A stretch of DNA of 64,000 nt from Afipia massiliensis (GTDB taxonomy: Bacteria; Pseudomonadota; Alphaproteobacteria; Rhizobiales; Xanthobacteraceae), in NCBI RefSeq assembly GCF_014203115.1, contig NZ_JACHIJ010000001.1, positions 962,613 through 1,026,612 of the forward strand, written 5' to 3'. The translations under genes and the position numbers were made by a program. Shown here in pieces: positions 45,140 to 54,120 of this stretch; the stretch's first letter is position 1, and each line of letters starts with the position of its first letter. The notes beneath the pieces are model-generated. The model searched no databases and had not been told where the DNA came from. It saw only the letters and a list, made by a program, of their open reading frames with translations.

Positions 45140-46843
45140 CTACACGCCAAGTGCTCGCCCGTCGCTGCGCGGATCATGCGCGCCCGTGATGCTTCCATCG
45201 GTGTTGATGCGGATCGCGCCCGGATGCCCAGCGAGAGGGCTTTGGGCGGGGATCGGACTCATTTCATGGCCGCGTTCAGCGAGCTTCTTGAATACCTCTT
45301 CACCTGCATCCTTCTCCAGCTTCAAGCTATCGCGTGAATCGGAGAACGTTTTCCCGAGCAGGAAACGCGGTCGAGAAAGCGCCGTAAGCGGATCCATGTT
45401 GTAGTCGATAAGCCTTGTAAGCACCGCCGCCAGCGTCTGCGGCTGGCCGTCGGCGCCTTGCGTTCCATAAAGAAGATGAGGTCGCCCCTGCTTGAGATAC
45501 ATACCAGGATTAAGCGTGTGGAACGGGCGCTTGGCCGGCTTGAGACAGTTGGGGCTCGCAGGATCGAGATTGAACGAGGCGCCGCGATTGTGCCACAGGA
45601 TGCCGGTATCGCCCGCGACCATGCCGCTCCCCCAGTCGAAATAGACTGTCTGAAGCATGCTCACGCAGTTGCCATTCTGATCGGTCGCGGCGATGTAAAC
45701 CGTATCACCTTTCTTGAAGACGTGCGGCCAGGGTTGCGCCTTTTCCATGCTGATGGCTTTGGCGTGCGCATCGAGACCGGCCTTCGAGAGCAGCTGGTTG
45801 ACCGGAACGTCGGTAAACTCGGGATCGGCGATATAGCGATTGCGGTCGATGAATGCATACTTCACTGCTTCGACAAGCAGATGATAGTAATCTGCGCTGC
45901 CCTCAGGATACTTCGCAAGCTCGAAGCGGTCGAGAATTCCCATGATCTCGAGGGTCGTAATACCCTGCGTGGGCGGCCGCAGACCGATAAGCTCACCACC
46001 GCGATAGCCGACACGCAGCGGCGCTTCATCGCGAGCCCGGCAGCGTGCGAGATCATCTGCCGTGAGCGGTGAACCGATCTTCTTCAGCCCAGCCGCAATG
46101 CGTTCGGCCAGTTTCCCTTCGTAGAAATCACGCCCGCCATTCGCCGCCAGCGTTTCCAGCGACCTGGCAAGCTCGGGTTGCACAAGCGTTTCGCCGGTTT
46201 CCGGCATCCGTCCCGCAGGCATAAAGATGCGTTGAACATCTGGCCAATCTTTCAAATCCTTTGCTCGAAAGTCTTGCCAGAATCGCTGCGAAGGAGTGAC
46301 GGGAAATCCCTTGCTCGCGTATTCGATGGGGCGCTCGAACAGCGACGCCCAGCTCAGCTTGCCGCCCCATGACTTGCGGCTGAAATCGAAAGCCTGGTCC
46401 CATGTATCGACCGTGGCGGCAGCGGTCAGCGCGGACCCGGGACCCCGTACCGGAATGCTGCCGCTATAGTTCAAGGGATTTGCAGCGGCCTGGCCGATTC
46501 CGGACAAAGTCCGGATGTTGCCTTTGCGATCACTCATGATCATGAAGGCATCGCCACCAAGGCCAGTAAAGTGCGGATAAGTCACGCAGAGCGTGGCGCC
46601 GATGGCGATGGCTGCTTCGATAGCGTTGCCGCCCTTCCGCAACACCTCCAGGCCTGCCTGGGTTGCGAGATCGTGGGGACTCGTGACCATGCCCTTGGTC
46701 GACTGAGCGAGCGCGCTGGAATTGGATAACGCTCGAACGGGGCCCGGCATCGCAGCAGCAACAGCGGCGAAGGCCGACGTGACAAGCAATTCTCTTCGCG
46801 AAAAATGACCTCGGCTCTTATCGAAGACTCTAGTATCTGACAT
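45140..46843 (-). CDS. Gamma-glutamyltransferase-family Ntn hydrolase with Tat signal (HpxW-like, exported)
   Basis: 567 residues from the ATG at 46843 (GGGGGAA upstream). The N-terminus GHFSRRELLVTSAFAAVAAA is a twin-arginine signal. The large-subunit motifs are KGMVTSPHDLATQAGLEVLR and GGNAIEAAIAIGATLCVTYP, then FTGLGGDAF. The autocleavage site and nucleophile are T381 in FKKGDTVYIAATDQNG. The small-subunit motif is WHNRGASFNLDP, ending in HDPRSDGRA. The pattern fits the GGT subgroup that contains the oxamate amidohydrolase HpxW better than glutathione-type GGT. It lies 122 bases after carbamate kinase. Exported by Tat, it would act in the periplasm. Confidence 0.88.
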   Translation of the reverse strand: MSDTRVFDKSRGHFSRRELLVTSAFAAVAAAMPGPVRALSNSSALAQSTKGMVTSPHDLATQAGLEVLRKGGNAIEAAIAIGATLCVTYPHFTGLGGDAFMIMSDRKGNIRTLSGIGQAAANPLNYSGSIPVRGPGSALTAAATVDTWDQAFDFSRKSWGGKLSWASLFERPIEYASKGFPVTPSQRFWQDFRAKDLKDWPDVQRIFMPAGRMPETGETLVQPELARSLETLAANGGRDFYEGKLAERIAAGLKKIGSPLTADDLARCRARDEAPLRVGYRGGELIGLRPPTQGITTLEIMGILDRFELAKYPEGSADYYHLLVEAVKYAFIDRNRYIADPEFTDVPVNQLLSKAGLDAHAKAISMEKAQPWPHVFKKGDTVYIAATDQNGNCVSMLQTVYFDWGSGMVAGDTGILWHNRGASFNLDPASPNCLKPAKRPFHTLNPGMYLKQGRPHLLYGTQGADGQPQTLAAVLTRLIDYNMDPLTALSRPRFLLGKTFSDSRDSLKLEKDAGEEVFKKLAERGHEMSPIPAQSPLAGHPGAIRINTDGSITGAHDPRSDGRALGV

Positions 46844-46965
46844 CAGTATTCCCCCCGTTTGTGTTGTGGTGAAATCCAAAGCGCGATCAATGGCCTGCAT
46901 GCACGAGCGAGTTCTTCGTCACCTCCGGAGTTGACAGCCTGCGCGCATTGCGGGCGAGAAAACAA

Positions 46966-47931
46966 TTATGGGTTCTGTACGATGTGCGTCCCGGTCTCGC
47001 CGCGAAGCGCGGGCATTGCGTGATCGAGATGACTGATGATTGCACGCTTGCCGCCGCCTTCTAGAAAGCGGATCGCCGCATCGACCTTCGGCCCCATACT
47101 TCCGGGCGGGAAATGTCCCTCGCGGTGATAGGCCTTGATTTCGTCGAGCGTCACCTCTGTAAGCTCTTTCTGGTTGGGCTTTCCGAAATTAACGGCAACA
47201 CGCGGTACCGCCGTCAGTATCAGCAGTTCATCGATATCGAGCACGTTGGCGATATGTGCCGACGTCAGATCCTTGTCGATGACCGCAGGCACGCCGGTGC
47301 GCACGCCCTTCGCATCGCGGATTACGGGCATGCCGCCACCGCCGCCGGCAATGACGATCGTGCCGCGTTTGACCAATGCATCGACCAGCGAAATATCGCA
47401 GACATGCTTCGGCTTCGGCGACGGCACAACATGACGCCAGCCGCGACCTGAATCCTCGCGCATCGCCCAGTTGAGTTCTTTGCTGATATTCTTGGCTTCC
47501 TCTTCCGAAAAGAACGGTCCGACAAATTTGGTCGGGTTGCGAAAGGCCGGATCATCAGCATCGACTTCCACCTGGGTCAGAAGACTCGCGACATGGCGCT
47601 GATTGCCATTTTCCCGCAGCGCGTTCTCGATCGCCTGCATCAGGAGATAACCGATGCCGCCCTGGCTATGCGCCACGCAAATGTCCATCGACATCGGCGG
47701 TATGCGGCTCATGGTCAGCATCTGACGCATCATGATCTTGCCGACCACAGGTCCATTGCCATGCGTGATCACCAGTTCATTGTCGATCTGGGCAAGCGGT
47801 AGCAATGCCTCCGCGGTTTGCCGCGCGACGGATTTCTGCTCGTCGGACGTGCCGCTGATGTCTTCCGGGTGAACGGCGTTGCCGCCGATAGCAATCACGA
47901 GACGGCGCGGAACTTCATTAAGTGTTCGCAT
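46966..47931 (-). CDS. Carbamate kinase (ArcC/AllK-like)
   Basis: 321 residues. The amino-acid-kinase fold shows RRLVIAIGGNAVHPED, LVITHGNGPVVGKIMMRQ, FVGPFFSEEEAKN, PKPKHVCDI, IVIAGGGGGMPV, AVIDKDLTSA and FPPGSMGPKVDAAI. It makes ATP from carbamoyl phosphate and ADP, releasing ammonia and CO2. It overlaps the FdrA gene by 14 bases. In E. coli the matching gene (ybcF/allK) is next to fdrA-ylbE-ylbF, where the four genes process carbamoyl groups from oxalurate. The same logic is likely here. Confidence 0.93.
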   Translation of the reverse strand: MRTLNEVPRRLVIAIGGNAVHPEDISGTSDEQKSVARQTAEALLPLAQIDNELVITHGNGPVVGKIMMRQMLTMSRIPPMSMDICVAHSQGGIGYLLMQAIENALRENGNQRHVASLLTQVEVDADDPAFRNPTKFVGPFFSEEEAKNISKELNWAMREDSGRGWRHVVPSPKPKHVCDISLVDALVKRGTIVIAGGGGGMPVIRDAKGVRTGVPAVIDKDLTSAHIANVLDIDELLILTAVPRVAVNFGKPNQKELTEVTLDEIKAYHREGHFPPGSMGPKVDAAIRFLEGGGKRAIISHLDHAMPALRGETGTHIVQNP

Positions 47932-49450
47932 AGCGGTTCACCTTGATGTCATTGGTCGCGATGGCCAGTACGAGTTCGCATGCCTGTGCGTTCGACGGCG
48001 CGACCATAACGCCTGCCTCTTCCAGACGCCGGACCTGTGCGGAGCGCACCTGCCGATCAAGCTCGGTGCCGGTTACCGAGGCGACAATGATGGGCGCATT
48101 GTCAGCGCGGTCTGCCACGATCTCCGCCAAATGCGCCGCAGGATCAGCATGCGCGCCGTAGCCGATCACGAGATCAACAAGAATGACCGCCACCTCGGGA
48201 TCGATCAGCGCTGCGCGCAAGGCGTCGTCGCGCACCGACGGGTCGATCATCGGATGTGGACGGCCTTGGGTATACTCGTCGGCTCCCAGATCGATGATCC
48301 GGTCTCGGCCCGCGCTCTCCGGCGCATCGAGATAAGGAACATTTGGGATCGCCGCGTTCGACGCCACCCGGCGTCCGCCGGCCGCGAGAATCACTTGTGC
48401 TTCGGCACAAAGCGTTCCTCCCGCAAACAAGCCTTCGATCCGGCGCTCACCTTTTCGTCTGGGCAAGCGTGTAGCCAGTTTCGTGACGTTGAAGTTGCCG
48501 CCGATGGTCCGCCCTCCGAGCGCGAGTTCCGCTGCATCCTTGAGTGTGCGGGCAAACTTCGCATTCGGCGGCAGATCGGCTGAAACTGCGCCGATGAAGC
48601 AGACCGTGTAGGGCTTCGGACTTCTGGCGATGCGCACGATCACGGCCTTCGCAACATCCGGATGCGGCGGCTTGGAGATCAGCACGACGCGATCCGTTGC
48701 CGGATCGGCGTCCAGCGCGTCCATCGCCATCAGCGTCGTAATCCCGCCGATTTCTTTTTTCAGGTCACGCCCGCCTACGCCGATCGCATGCGAGATTCCC
48801 TCGCCCGCTTCGGAGATGAGACACGATACTTCCTGCGTGCCGGTTCCGGACGCCCCGATGATTCCGATCTTGCCGCGCTTCAGCTTGTTGGCGAATGCCA
48901 AGGGCGCACCGCCGATGACGGCCGTACCGCAGTCCGGCCCCATCATCAGCAGACCCAACTCCCGCGCATGCTGCTTGAGCGACAATTCGTCTGCGATCGA
49001 GACGTTGTCGCTGAACATCAGCACGTGAAGTCCGCGATTGAGCGCCTTGCGTGCTTCCGCCGCGGCGAATTCGCCGGGAACGGATATCAACGCCAGATTT
49101 GCGTCAGGGGTGGCCTTGACCGCAGCGCCGATGCTGCGCGGCCGCCATGCGGCCTCTCCCGAACTCTGGGTCTTTGGTTTATCGAGCGCCTTGAGCGCGT
49201 CGCCGAGCGCCGCGCGCGCGGACTGTTCGTTTTCGGCCCTGACCGCAAGGATGAGATCGTTGCCTTGCGCCGCGATTTCGCCGTCGAGAAGCCCGGCGTT
49301 ACGCATAATGGCCAAATTCGACGGCGTCCCCATCATCAGCGCGGCTTCAAGAATGCCGGGCGCCACCGCGATCTCACGCGACAGCCGCATCAACGCGACT
49401 GAATCCAGATAGAAACCCTTCCGAATCTCATTCAGTACGAACGCGCTCAT
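47918..49450 (-). CDS. fdrA: FdrA (AllF-like) acyl-CoA-synthetase-fold protein
   Basis: 510 residues. The family features are: a start LNEIRKGFYLDSVALMRLSR; the CoA-ligase-like core MMGPDCGTAVIGGAPLAFAN, KIGIIGASGTGTQEV and GISHAIGVGGRDLKKEIGG; and the C-terminal VNVPYL-type region. It is about 45-60 residues shorter than typical FdrA at the C-terminus. The missing tail appears as a separate gene at 50708-50905. In E. coli FdrA/AllF is a subunit of oxamate carbamoyltransferase, with AllG and AllH. Coupled to the DUF1116 gene (ATGA) and to carbamate kinase. Confidence 0.88.
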   Translation of the reverse strand: MSAFVLNEIRKGFYLDSVALMRLSREIAVAPGILEAALMMGTPSNLAIMRNAGLLDGEIAAQGNDLILAVRAENEQSARAALGDALKALDKPKTQSSGEAAWRPRSIGAAVKATPDANLALISVPGEFAAAEARKALNRGLHVLMFSDNVSIADELSLKQHARELGLLMMGPDCGTAVIGGAPLAFANKLKRGKIGIIGASGTGTQEVSCLISEAGEGISHAIGVGGRDLKKEIGGITTLMAMDALDADPATDRVVLISKPPHPDVAKAVIVRIARSPKPYTVCFIGAVSADLPPNAKFARTLKDAAELALGGRTIGGNFNVTKLATRLPRRKGERRIEGLFAGGTLCAEAQVILAAGGRRVASNAAIPNVPYLDAPESAGRDRIIDLGADEYTQGRPHPMIDPSVRDDALRAALIDPEVAVILVDLVIGYGAHADPAAHLAEIVADRADNAPIIVASVTGTELDRQVRSAQVRRLEEAGVMVAPSNAQACELVLAIATNDIKVNRYANT

Positions 49451-50697
49451 GATACCCCCAGATCTTTCGCAATGGCCCGGACGGCTTGCTGAAAGCAGGC
49501 CATCGGAGCCTTCACCACGCCGGCACCCACCTGCCCGATTCCGGGTTCGCGATGCGCGATACCGGTGTTGATGATCGGTGCCAGCCCGGTTTCAACCACC
49601 AGCCGCACGTCGATGCCGGTCGGAACGCCCGCAAAATCGAGTGCAGCGATCGTCCACTCCGGATTTTGTCCCACGGTGATCTCGCCCATTGCCCGGGTAA
49701 AATTTCCCGCTGATGATGGCGCGCCGGCGCCGATGAACCCGGCAACAGCAGGCGAAGCCGCCATGGCGAAGCCACCGAGACCAATGGTCTCGACAATGGC
49801 GGAGTCGCCCATGTCGGGATTGGCGTCCTTTTCAGAATAACCCGCGAAATAGAGCCCCTCGGGCATTTCGACCGGCGCGGTGAACCACTGATCACCGAGA
49901 CCACTCACGCGCACGCCGAAGTCGGTGCCGTTGCGGCACATGGCAGTGACGACCGTCGAGCCGCGAATGCCTTTCGCCGGATCGGTCATCGCCTTCCCCA
50001 TCGCCATCGCGATGTTAAGAAAGAACTGATCGTTCTGCGCAATGAAGGCGATGCAGTCGGCAAGAACCGCGTTATCGGTCGATGTCCGCGCCATTGATGG
50101 CCCAACTTCTCTGAGAAACACGCTGGAGCAGGCAAGATTGCGTTGATGCATTTCGTCGCCCATCGAGAGACCGCGCGCGATGATCGACTTCAACTCGATG
50201 CCGCCGCGCGCCCGGATGGCCTTGGCGAGTACCGGCCCAAACACATCACGCAGCCAGGCGAGACGGGCGAGTACGCTCGCGTCATTCCCGCCGAAGCGCA
50301 TCACCTTGCCGAGTCCTTCGTTAATCGCGCAGTAGGCTCGGTTGGAGAACCGGGTGTTCTCGACGACGAAAAGAGGCATCGACACGGTGGTCATGCCGGT
50401 CATTGGACCGACCGCGCCAAAATGGTGATTGGGGTGGAATTCAATGCCGCCGCTCGCTGCCAGTTCGGTGGCCGCATCGAGATCGGACGCCCAGCCCTCA
50501 AAAACGATCGCGCCGGCGACCGCGCCGCGCATCGGACCGCACATCTTGTCCCATGTGATCGGCGGCCCGGCATGAAGAACCATGCGCTCCTTTAGGCCCT
50601 TGAGCACATCCCGCGCCGGAACGATGTCGATCAGCTTTGGCTCGCCTTCCAGAATGCGCGCCATGGCCTGCTTGTTTGCTTCTTCGATCAGTTTCAT
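49447..50697 (-). CDS. DUF1116 protein (YlbE/AllG-like)
   Basis: 416 residues from the ATG at 50697 (GAGGGGG upstream). Close to E. coli YlbE: LHAGPPITWDKMCGPMRGAV, FHPNHHFGAVGPMTGMTTVS, INEGLGKVMRFGGND, MGDEMHQRNLACSSVFLREV, and the long C-terminal match VVETGLAPIINTGIAHREPG. AllG is a subunit of the oxamate carbamoyltransferase that splits oxalurate with phosphate. It starts 10 bases after the small FdrA-tail gene and overlaps fdrA. Confidence 0.9.
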   Translation of the reverse strand: MKLIEEANKQAMARILEGEPKLIDIVPARDVLKGLKERMVLHAGPPITWDKMCGPMRGAVAGAIVFEGWASDLDAATELAASGGIEFHPNHHFGAVGPMTGMTTVSMPLFVVENTRFSNRAYCAINEGLGKVMRFGGNDASVLARLAWLRDVFGPVLAKAIRARGGIELKSIIARGLSMGDEMHQRNLACSSVFLREVGPSMARTSTDNAVLADCIAFIAQNDQFFLNIAMAMGKAMTDPAKGIRGSTVVTAMCRNGTDFGVRVSGLGDQWFTAPVEMPEGLYFAGYSEKDANPDMGDSAIVETIGLGGFAMAASPAVAGFIGAGAPSSAGNFTRAMGEITVGQNPEWTIAALDFAGVPTGIDVRLVVETGLAPIINTGIAHREPGIGQVGAGVVKAPMACFQQAVRAIAKDLGVS

Positions 50698-50707
50698 GGA
50701 CGCCCCC

Positions 50708-50905
50708 TCATACGCCGAGCTTTGCAAGCAGCGACGCCATCTCGGGATCACCGCCAGCGGGCGGCGACCAGTCGACATGAACGACCTCGATGTCGCAGTC
50801 GCGCAGATCCTTCACGAAGCCCTCAAGCCCGACGTTCACGACTTTCACGTCGCCCGTCAGCAGGGCCTGGTACGGCGTATTTTTTTCGGGTGCCACCAGC
50901 GTCAT
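50708..50905 (-). CDS. Small protein matching the C-terminal tail of FdrA (split gene)
   Basis: 65 residues from the ATG at 50905 (AGAGTAAAGG upstream). The core VKVVNVGLEGFVKDLRDCDI then EVVHVDWSPPAGGDPEMASL and LLAKLGV resembles the end of full-length FdrA proteins (xNVGLxxF...xVHVDWxPPAGG). The neighbouring FdrA lacks that end. It is the first gene of the promoter at 50934-50959 and is followed after 10 bases by DUF1116. It may complement the shortened FdrA in trans. Recognition is from memory of the family, so a profile search is needed. Confidence 0.7.
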   Translation of the reverse strand: MTLVAPEKNTPYQALLTGDVKVVNVGLEGFVKDLRDCDIEVVHVDWSPPAGGDPEMASLLAKLGV

Positions 50906-50933
50906 CCTTTACTCTCTTTCGATGGGTCGAGAT

Positions 50934-50959
50934 TAGTAAGAAAGTTTTTACTTTGTCAA
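50934..50959 (-). promoter_or_regulatory. Promoter with shared AAGTAA/TTACTT operator (site A)
   Basis: On the minus strand TTGACA (50959-50954) is a -35 box. The element AGTAA-GAAAGTTT-TTACT (50935-50952) lies between it and the weak -10 (TACTAA region). It drives the FdrA-tail/AllG/FdrA/carbamate-kinase genes. The same element recurs at 52771, 53997 and 57420. Confidence 0.7.
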
Positions 50960-51156
50960 TTGCGGATGCAAATACACTGCACGAATGCCGAAAGATCACG
51001 TGCGAGCGAAGGAACGAAAAGAAGAGCGCTGGCGCTACGCGTCGCTATCGACAGGCCACCCTGCGCCGAGACAACACCACGAGCCCGGCACGCGCATGAT
51101 CCCCGGGGAACTGAGATTCCAGTGAGCCCCGAGGATCTCGCGCCGCAAATCGCAAC

Positions 51157-52749
51157 CTATCGGGCAGCTACCACGCCATCGCTGCGGGGATCGCTTGCGC
51201 CCTCCATCAAACCATCCGGGTGCCACACGATCGCGCCCGCGTGCCCCATGAACTCCTCGAACGCCCCCACCACCTGAACATCGTGTCCGAGGCGGCGCAT
51301 GGCGTCGATTGTCCCTGGATCGAAACGAGACTCGATTTTCAAATTGTTGTTTTCCTCGCCCCACGTTCGACCGAGCAGCCAGCGCGGGGCCGTGACTGTC
51401 GACTGGAGATCCTGACCATGGAGTGCGTAGCGCGAGAAGATCGCGGCCTGCGTTTGCGGCTGCCCCTCTCCGCCCATCGTACCATAGGACATCAGGCGCC
51501 CATCGCTCAGTTCGGCCATCGCTGGCTGGATGGTGTGGAATGGAAGCCGCGATGGCTCAAGCCGGTTTTGTTCGTTCTCGGCAAGGCTGAAGCTGGTTCC
51601 GCGATTTTGCCAGGTCACGCCGGTTTGCGGAAGAATGACACCCGAACCGAACTCCCAGTAGATACTTTGAATGAAGCTGACGCTCAGACCGCTACGGTCG
51701 GTTGCGGCGAGCCATACTGTGTCACCCTGCTTGGAAGGATCTGGCCACGGAGCCGCGCGTTCTGTAGCGACAGTTTCGTCGAGAGCTGCGAGCGCTTCTT
51801 CCGTCAGGAAGTCAGCAGCAGCCCGCTCCATGTAGTCGGGATCCGTCACATGGCGATTGCGAACACGGAATGCCGCTTTCGTGCATTCGACCAGCCGGTG
51901 CAGGTGGTCGATGCCGTCCGCCTCGTTGGCGATACGTCGGGCGTAAAGTCCGAGGATCAGCAGCGACGCCAGACCTTGCGTTGGCGGCGGCATATTGAAA
52001 ACCTTGTGACCGGCCACATCAAGCGACAACGGTGTCACCAGGGTTGCCTGATGACGTTCGAGATCGGCCAGACGAAGCGGGCTACCCGCCTTCTCCAGAT
52101 CCGCCGCCATCGATCGTGCAAGATCACCGCGATAGAAATCGGACAGGCCCGCTTGCGACAGCCGCGCGAGCGTGTCCGCAACACGTGGCTGCCGGAGCTT
52201 TGAACCGACAGCCAGTGGAGCGCCGTTCGGCAAATAGACATCGGCGAAGCCCGGCACATCTTGCAGTTCCGGGCGCTTCTTCTTGGTGTTTTCGTGAAGG
52301 GTCTGCGGAACAGGCACACCTTCCCACGCGTAACGGATTGCGTCCTGCAGAAGCCGCGACATCGGCAATCGGCCGCCATGCTGCCGGCGGCTGAGATTTT
52401 GCGCCTTCTCCCAGCCATCGACGGTGCCTGCAACCGTCAGCGCCGACAACGGACCACGCCCAGGAATGGCAGCGCACCCGCGCTCGCGATACCAGTTGCG
52501 ATCGGCGGCCATCGCGGAGCGCCCGCATGCCTGAATTCCGATTGGCGCCGATCCCGGCTTGCCGATCAGCCAAAAGCTATCTCCGCCGAGGCCGTTCATG
52601 TGCGGATACACGACGGCGATTGCAGCGGCAGAGGCAATCATCGCTTCAATCGCATTGCCGCCATCGGACAGAACCGAAAGACCGGCCTGCGCCGCGAGAT
52701 GATGCGGCGCCGTGACCATGCCCCGATAGCTTCTTTTTGTCTGCAACAT
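51157..52749 (-). CDS. Gamma-glutamyltransferase-family Ntn hydrolase, cytoplasmic (HpxW / oxamate amidohydrolase-like)
   Basis: 530 residues with no signal peptide; it starts directly with YRGMVTAPHHLAAQAGLSVL. Large-subunit motifs GGNAIEAMIASAAAIAVVYP and MNGLGGDSFWLIG, nucleophile T344 in KQGDTVWLAATDRSG and small-subunit motif IQSIYWEFGSGVILPQTGVT, ending SDPRSDGVVAA. The length and the GDTVW...EFGSGVxLPxTGVxWQNRG pattern match Klebsiella oxamate amidohydrolase HpxW, which converts oxamate to oxalate and ammonia. It has its own promoter and operator (52763-52802) and would remove the oxamate made by the carbamoyltransferase. Confidence 0.88.
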   Translation of the reverse strand: MLQTKRSYRGMVTAPHHLAAQAGLSVLSDGGNAIEAMIASAAAIAVVYPHMNGLGGDSFWLIGKPGSAPIGIQACGRSAMAADRNWYRERGCAAIPGRGPLSALTVAGTVDGWEKAQNLSRRQHGGRLPMSRLLQDAIRYAWEGVPVPQTLHENTKKKRPELQDVPGFADVYLPNGAPLAVGSKLRQPRVADTLARLSQAGLSDFYRGDLARSMAADLEKAGSPLRLADLERHQATLVTPLSLDVAGHKVFNMPPPTQGLASLLILGLYARRIANEADGIDHLHRLVECTKAAFRVRNRHVTDPDYMERAAADFLTEEALAALDETVATERAAPWPDPSKQGDTVWLAATDRSGLSVSFIQSIYWEFGSGVILPQTGVTWQNRGTSFSLAENEQNRLEPSRLPFHTIQPAMAELSDGRLMSYGTMGGEGQPQTQAAIFSRYALHGQDLQSTVTAPRWLLGRTWGEENNNLKIESRFDPGTIDAMRRLGHDVQVVGAFEEFMGHAGAIVWHPDGLMEGASDPRSDGVVAAR

Positions 52750-52762
52750 CGAAACGCTCCAG

Positions 52763-52802
52763 GTAAAAACAAGTAATAATGTTTTTACTTATATATCGTC
52801 AA
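52763..52802 (-). promoter_or_regulatory. Promoter with shared operator (site B), nested palindrome
   Basis: -35 TTGACG (52802-52797, minus strand) and TATTAC at an 18-base spacing. AAGTAATAATGTTTTTACTT (52771-52790) is a perfect inverted repeat with 6-base arms. A second repeat GTAAAAAC (52763-52770) / GTTTTTAC (52781-52788) is nested with it. It drives the Ntn-hydrolase gene that starts at 52749. Confidence 0.72.
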
Positions 52803-52970
52803 GAGCGTTTGCTGCGCGGCCCAAAGCGTTACGCGCAGCGGCGCTGACGGACATCCTGCGGCCCCGGGACACCGAAACACCGGAAACACCGCCACAGACA
52901 AGAACTGCTCCGAACACTGAGTCCGGAGCAGCCAAGGCTGGGGAAAGCCTGCGGCGCAAATGCGCTTGTG

Positions 52971-53948
52971 TTAGGTGCCGATGGAAATCGAGCTTCGTTC
53001 TTTATAGCTGGCAAAGTTCCGCTCGACCGCTCGCAGCGCAATCAAGACACCTGCAAAGCCGTCGCGGCCCGAGCTGTGACCGATCGCCGATACCGCGGCC
53101 AAAGCCTGCTCAACACGACCCACCTCTCCTGTCATCGTGGCGTGAATTGCAACGTGCATTGCGGCGGCTCCGTAGCCCAGCGCCGCTGTCCGCAAATGCA
53201 CCCGGCTGATGTCGTTGGTGCGATCAAGATGCTCGCGGCAGATCCGCCACAGCAAATCCCGCACATTCAACAGATCGAGCGCCGCCAGCGCGATCAGCGC
53301 GCCCCCGATCAGATCATCGCCGGACGGAGTGAGACCGGGCCCAAGGCCGATCAGATTGACAAGCTCCGCACAGTCCGCAGGCGACGGAGTGCGCTCATGG
53401 AGCGCATCTATGATGATGCGATCGAGAGCGGCGGTTCCTGCTGAAGCGGCTGCGAGAAGTGGCGTAAGCTTTGCGGGGAGTAGCGCACAACCCGCCGCTG
53501 CCAATCCCTCCTCCACCGAACCCACACGCCAGAATTCGTCAACAGCGCCGAGCCCGATCCGCAAACCGGCACGCGTCCAACCGGGCGCCAGCTCTGGCTT
53601 CCAGATGGAGGCGCCATCGAACGTGGCGAACGGCTTGTTGTCGATAACAAGGATCGAGCCAGTCACCGCGACCGCAGCCCCGACCGTTGGCCAACACTGT
53701 GGCCGACGCTGGCACAAGACGTGCAGCGGACCAGAGCCAAGATGCGGGAGGCCAACACAAATCCACTGGCTGCCGAGCACAGCGTAAAAAGAGCGATCGA
53801 AAATAGCGACAACCCGGCCGTTGCTTTCAACCTGAAGGACCTTTTCGGCAAGCAAGCCTAGCTCACCAATGGCCGGAACTTGGCGAATTTCAGCTCGCCC
53901 GGGCTGTAGGGCGCGCTCCGAAGTTTGTATTCGATCCGCAATCATCAT
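52971..53948 (-). CDS. DUF2877 protein (YlbF/AllH-like)
   Basis: 325 residues; ATGs at 53948 and 53945 are both possible. The family core is LVNLIGLGPGLTPSGDDLIG, with the C-terminal GHSSGRDGFAGVLIAL pattern. AllH is the third subunit of oxamate carbamoyltransferase in E. coli. Here it is split from allF/allG by the Ntn-hydrolase gene and has its own promoter (site C), but keeps the same operator. The first 200 residues are more variable. Confidence 0.85.
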   Translation of the reverse strand: MMIADRIQTSERALQPGRAEIRQVPAIGELGLLAEKVLQVESNGRVVAIFDRSFYAVLGSQWICVGLPHLGSGPLHVLCQRRPQCWPTVGAAVAVTGSILVIDNKPFATFDGASIWKPELAPGWTRAGLRIGLGAVDEFWRVGSVEEGLAAAGCALLPAKLTPLLAAASAGTAALDRIIIDALHERTPSPADCAELVNLIGLGPGLTPSGDDLIGGALIALAALDLLNVRDLLWRICREHLDRTNDISRVHLRTAALGYGAAAMHVAIHATMTGEVGRVEQALAAVSAIGHSSGRDGFAGVLIALRAVERNFASYKERSSISIGT

Positions 53949-53996
53949 ACCGAGATTCCGCGCCGCAAATCGGCAAGAAAACCGCCTGCATCCTTA

Positions 53997-54027
53997 AAGT
54001 AATAATTCTCTTACTTAACGTTGTCAA
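53997..54027 (-). promoter_or_regulatory. Promoter with shared operator (site C)
   Basis: -35 TTGACA (54027-54022) and -10 TATTAC (54004-53999) with 17-base spacing on the minus strand. AAGTAA (53997-54002), N8, TTACTT (54011-54016) is a perfect inverted repeat inside the spacer. A second palindrome GTTGTCA-AA-TGACAAC (54020-54035) overlaps the -35 box. It drives the DUF2877 gene. Confidence 0.72.
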
Positions 54028-54035
54028 ATGACAAC
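54020..54035. repeat. Palindrome GTTGTCA-AA-TGACAAC
   Basis: Perfect 7-base arms around AA, covering the -35 box of the DUF2877 promoter. It may be a second regulator site. Confidence 0.45.
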
Positions 54036-54120
54036 TCCAACCGCGAAAGCGGCCGGCGAATTATTACAAGGGCATGCTCAGGAGTGGACCGCTGCGCGCG
54101 CGGTCGCAAAAGTCGAACAA

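Noticed and set aside
51220..52203. 327-codon open frame opposite the cytoplasmic Ntn hydrolase
   Set aside because: Shadow of a clear catalytic gene; no motif.
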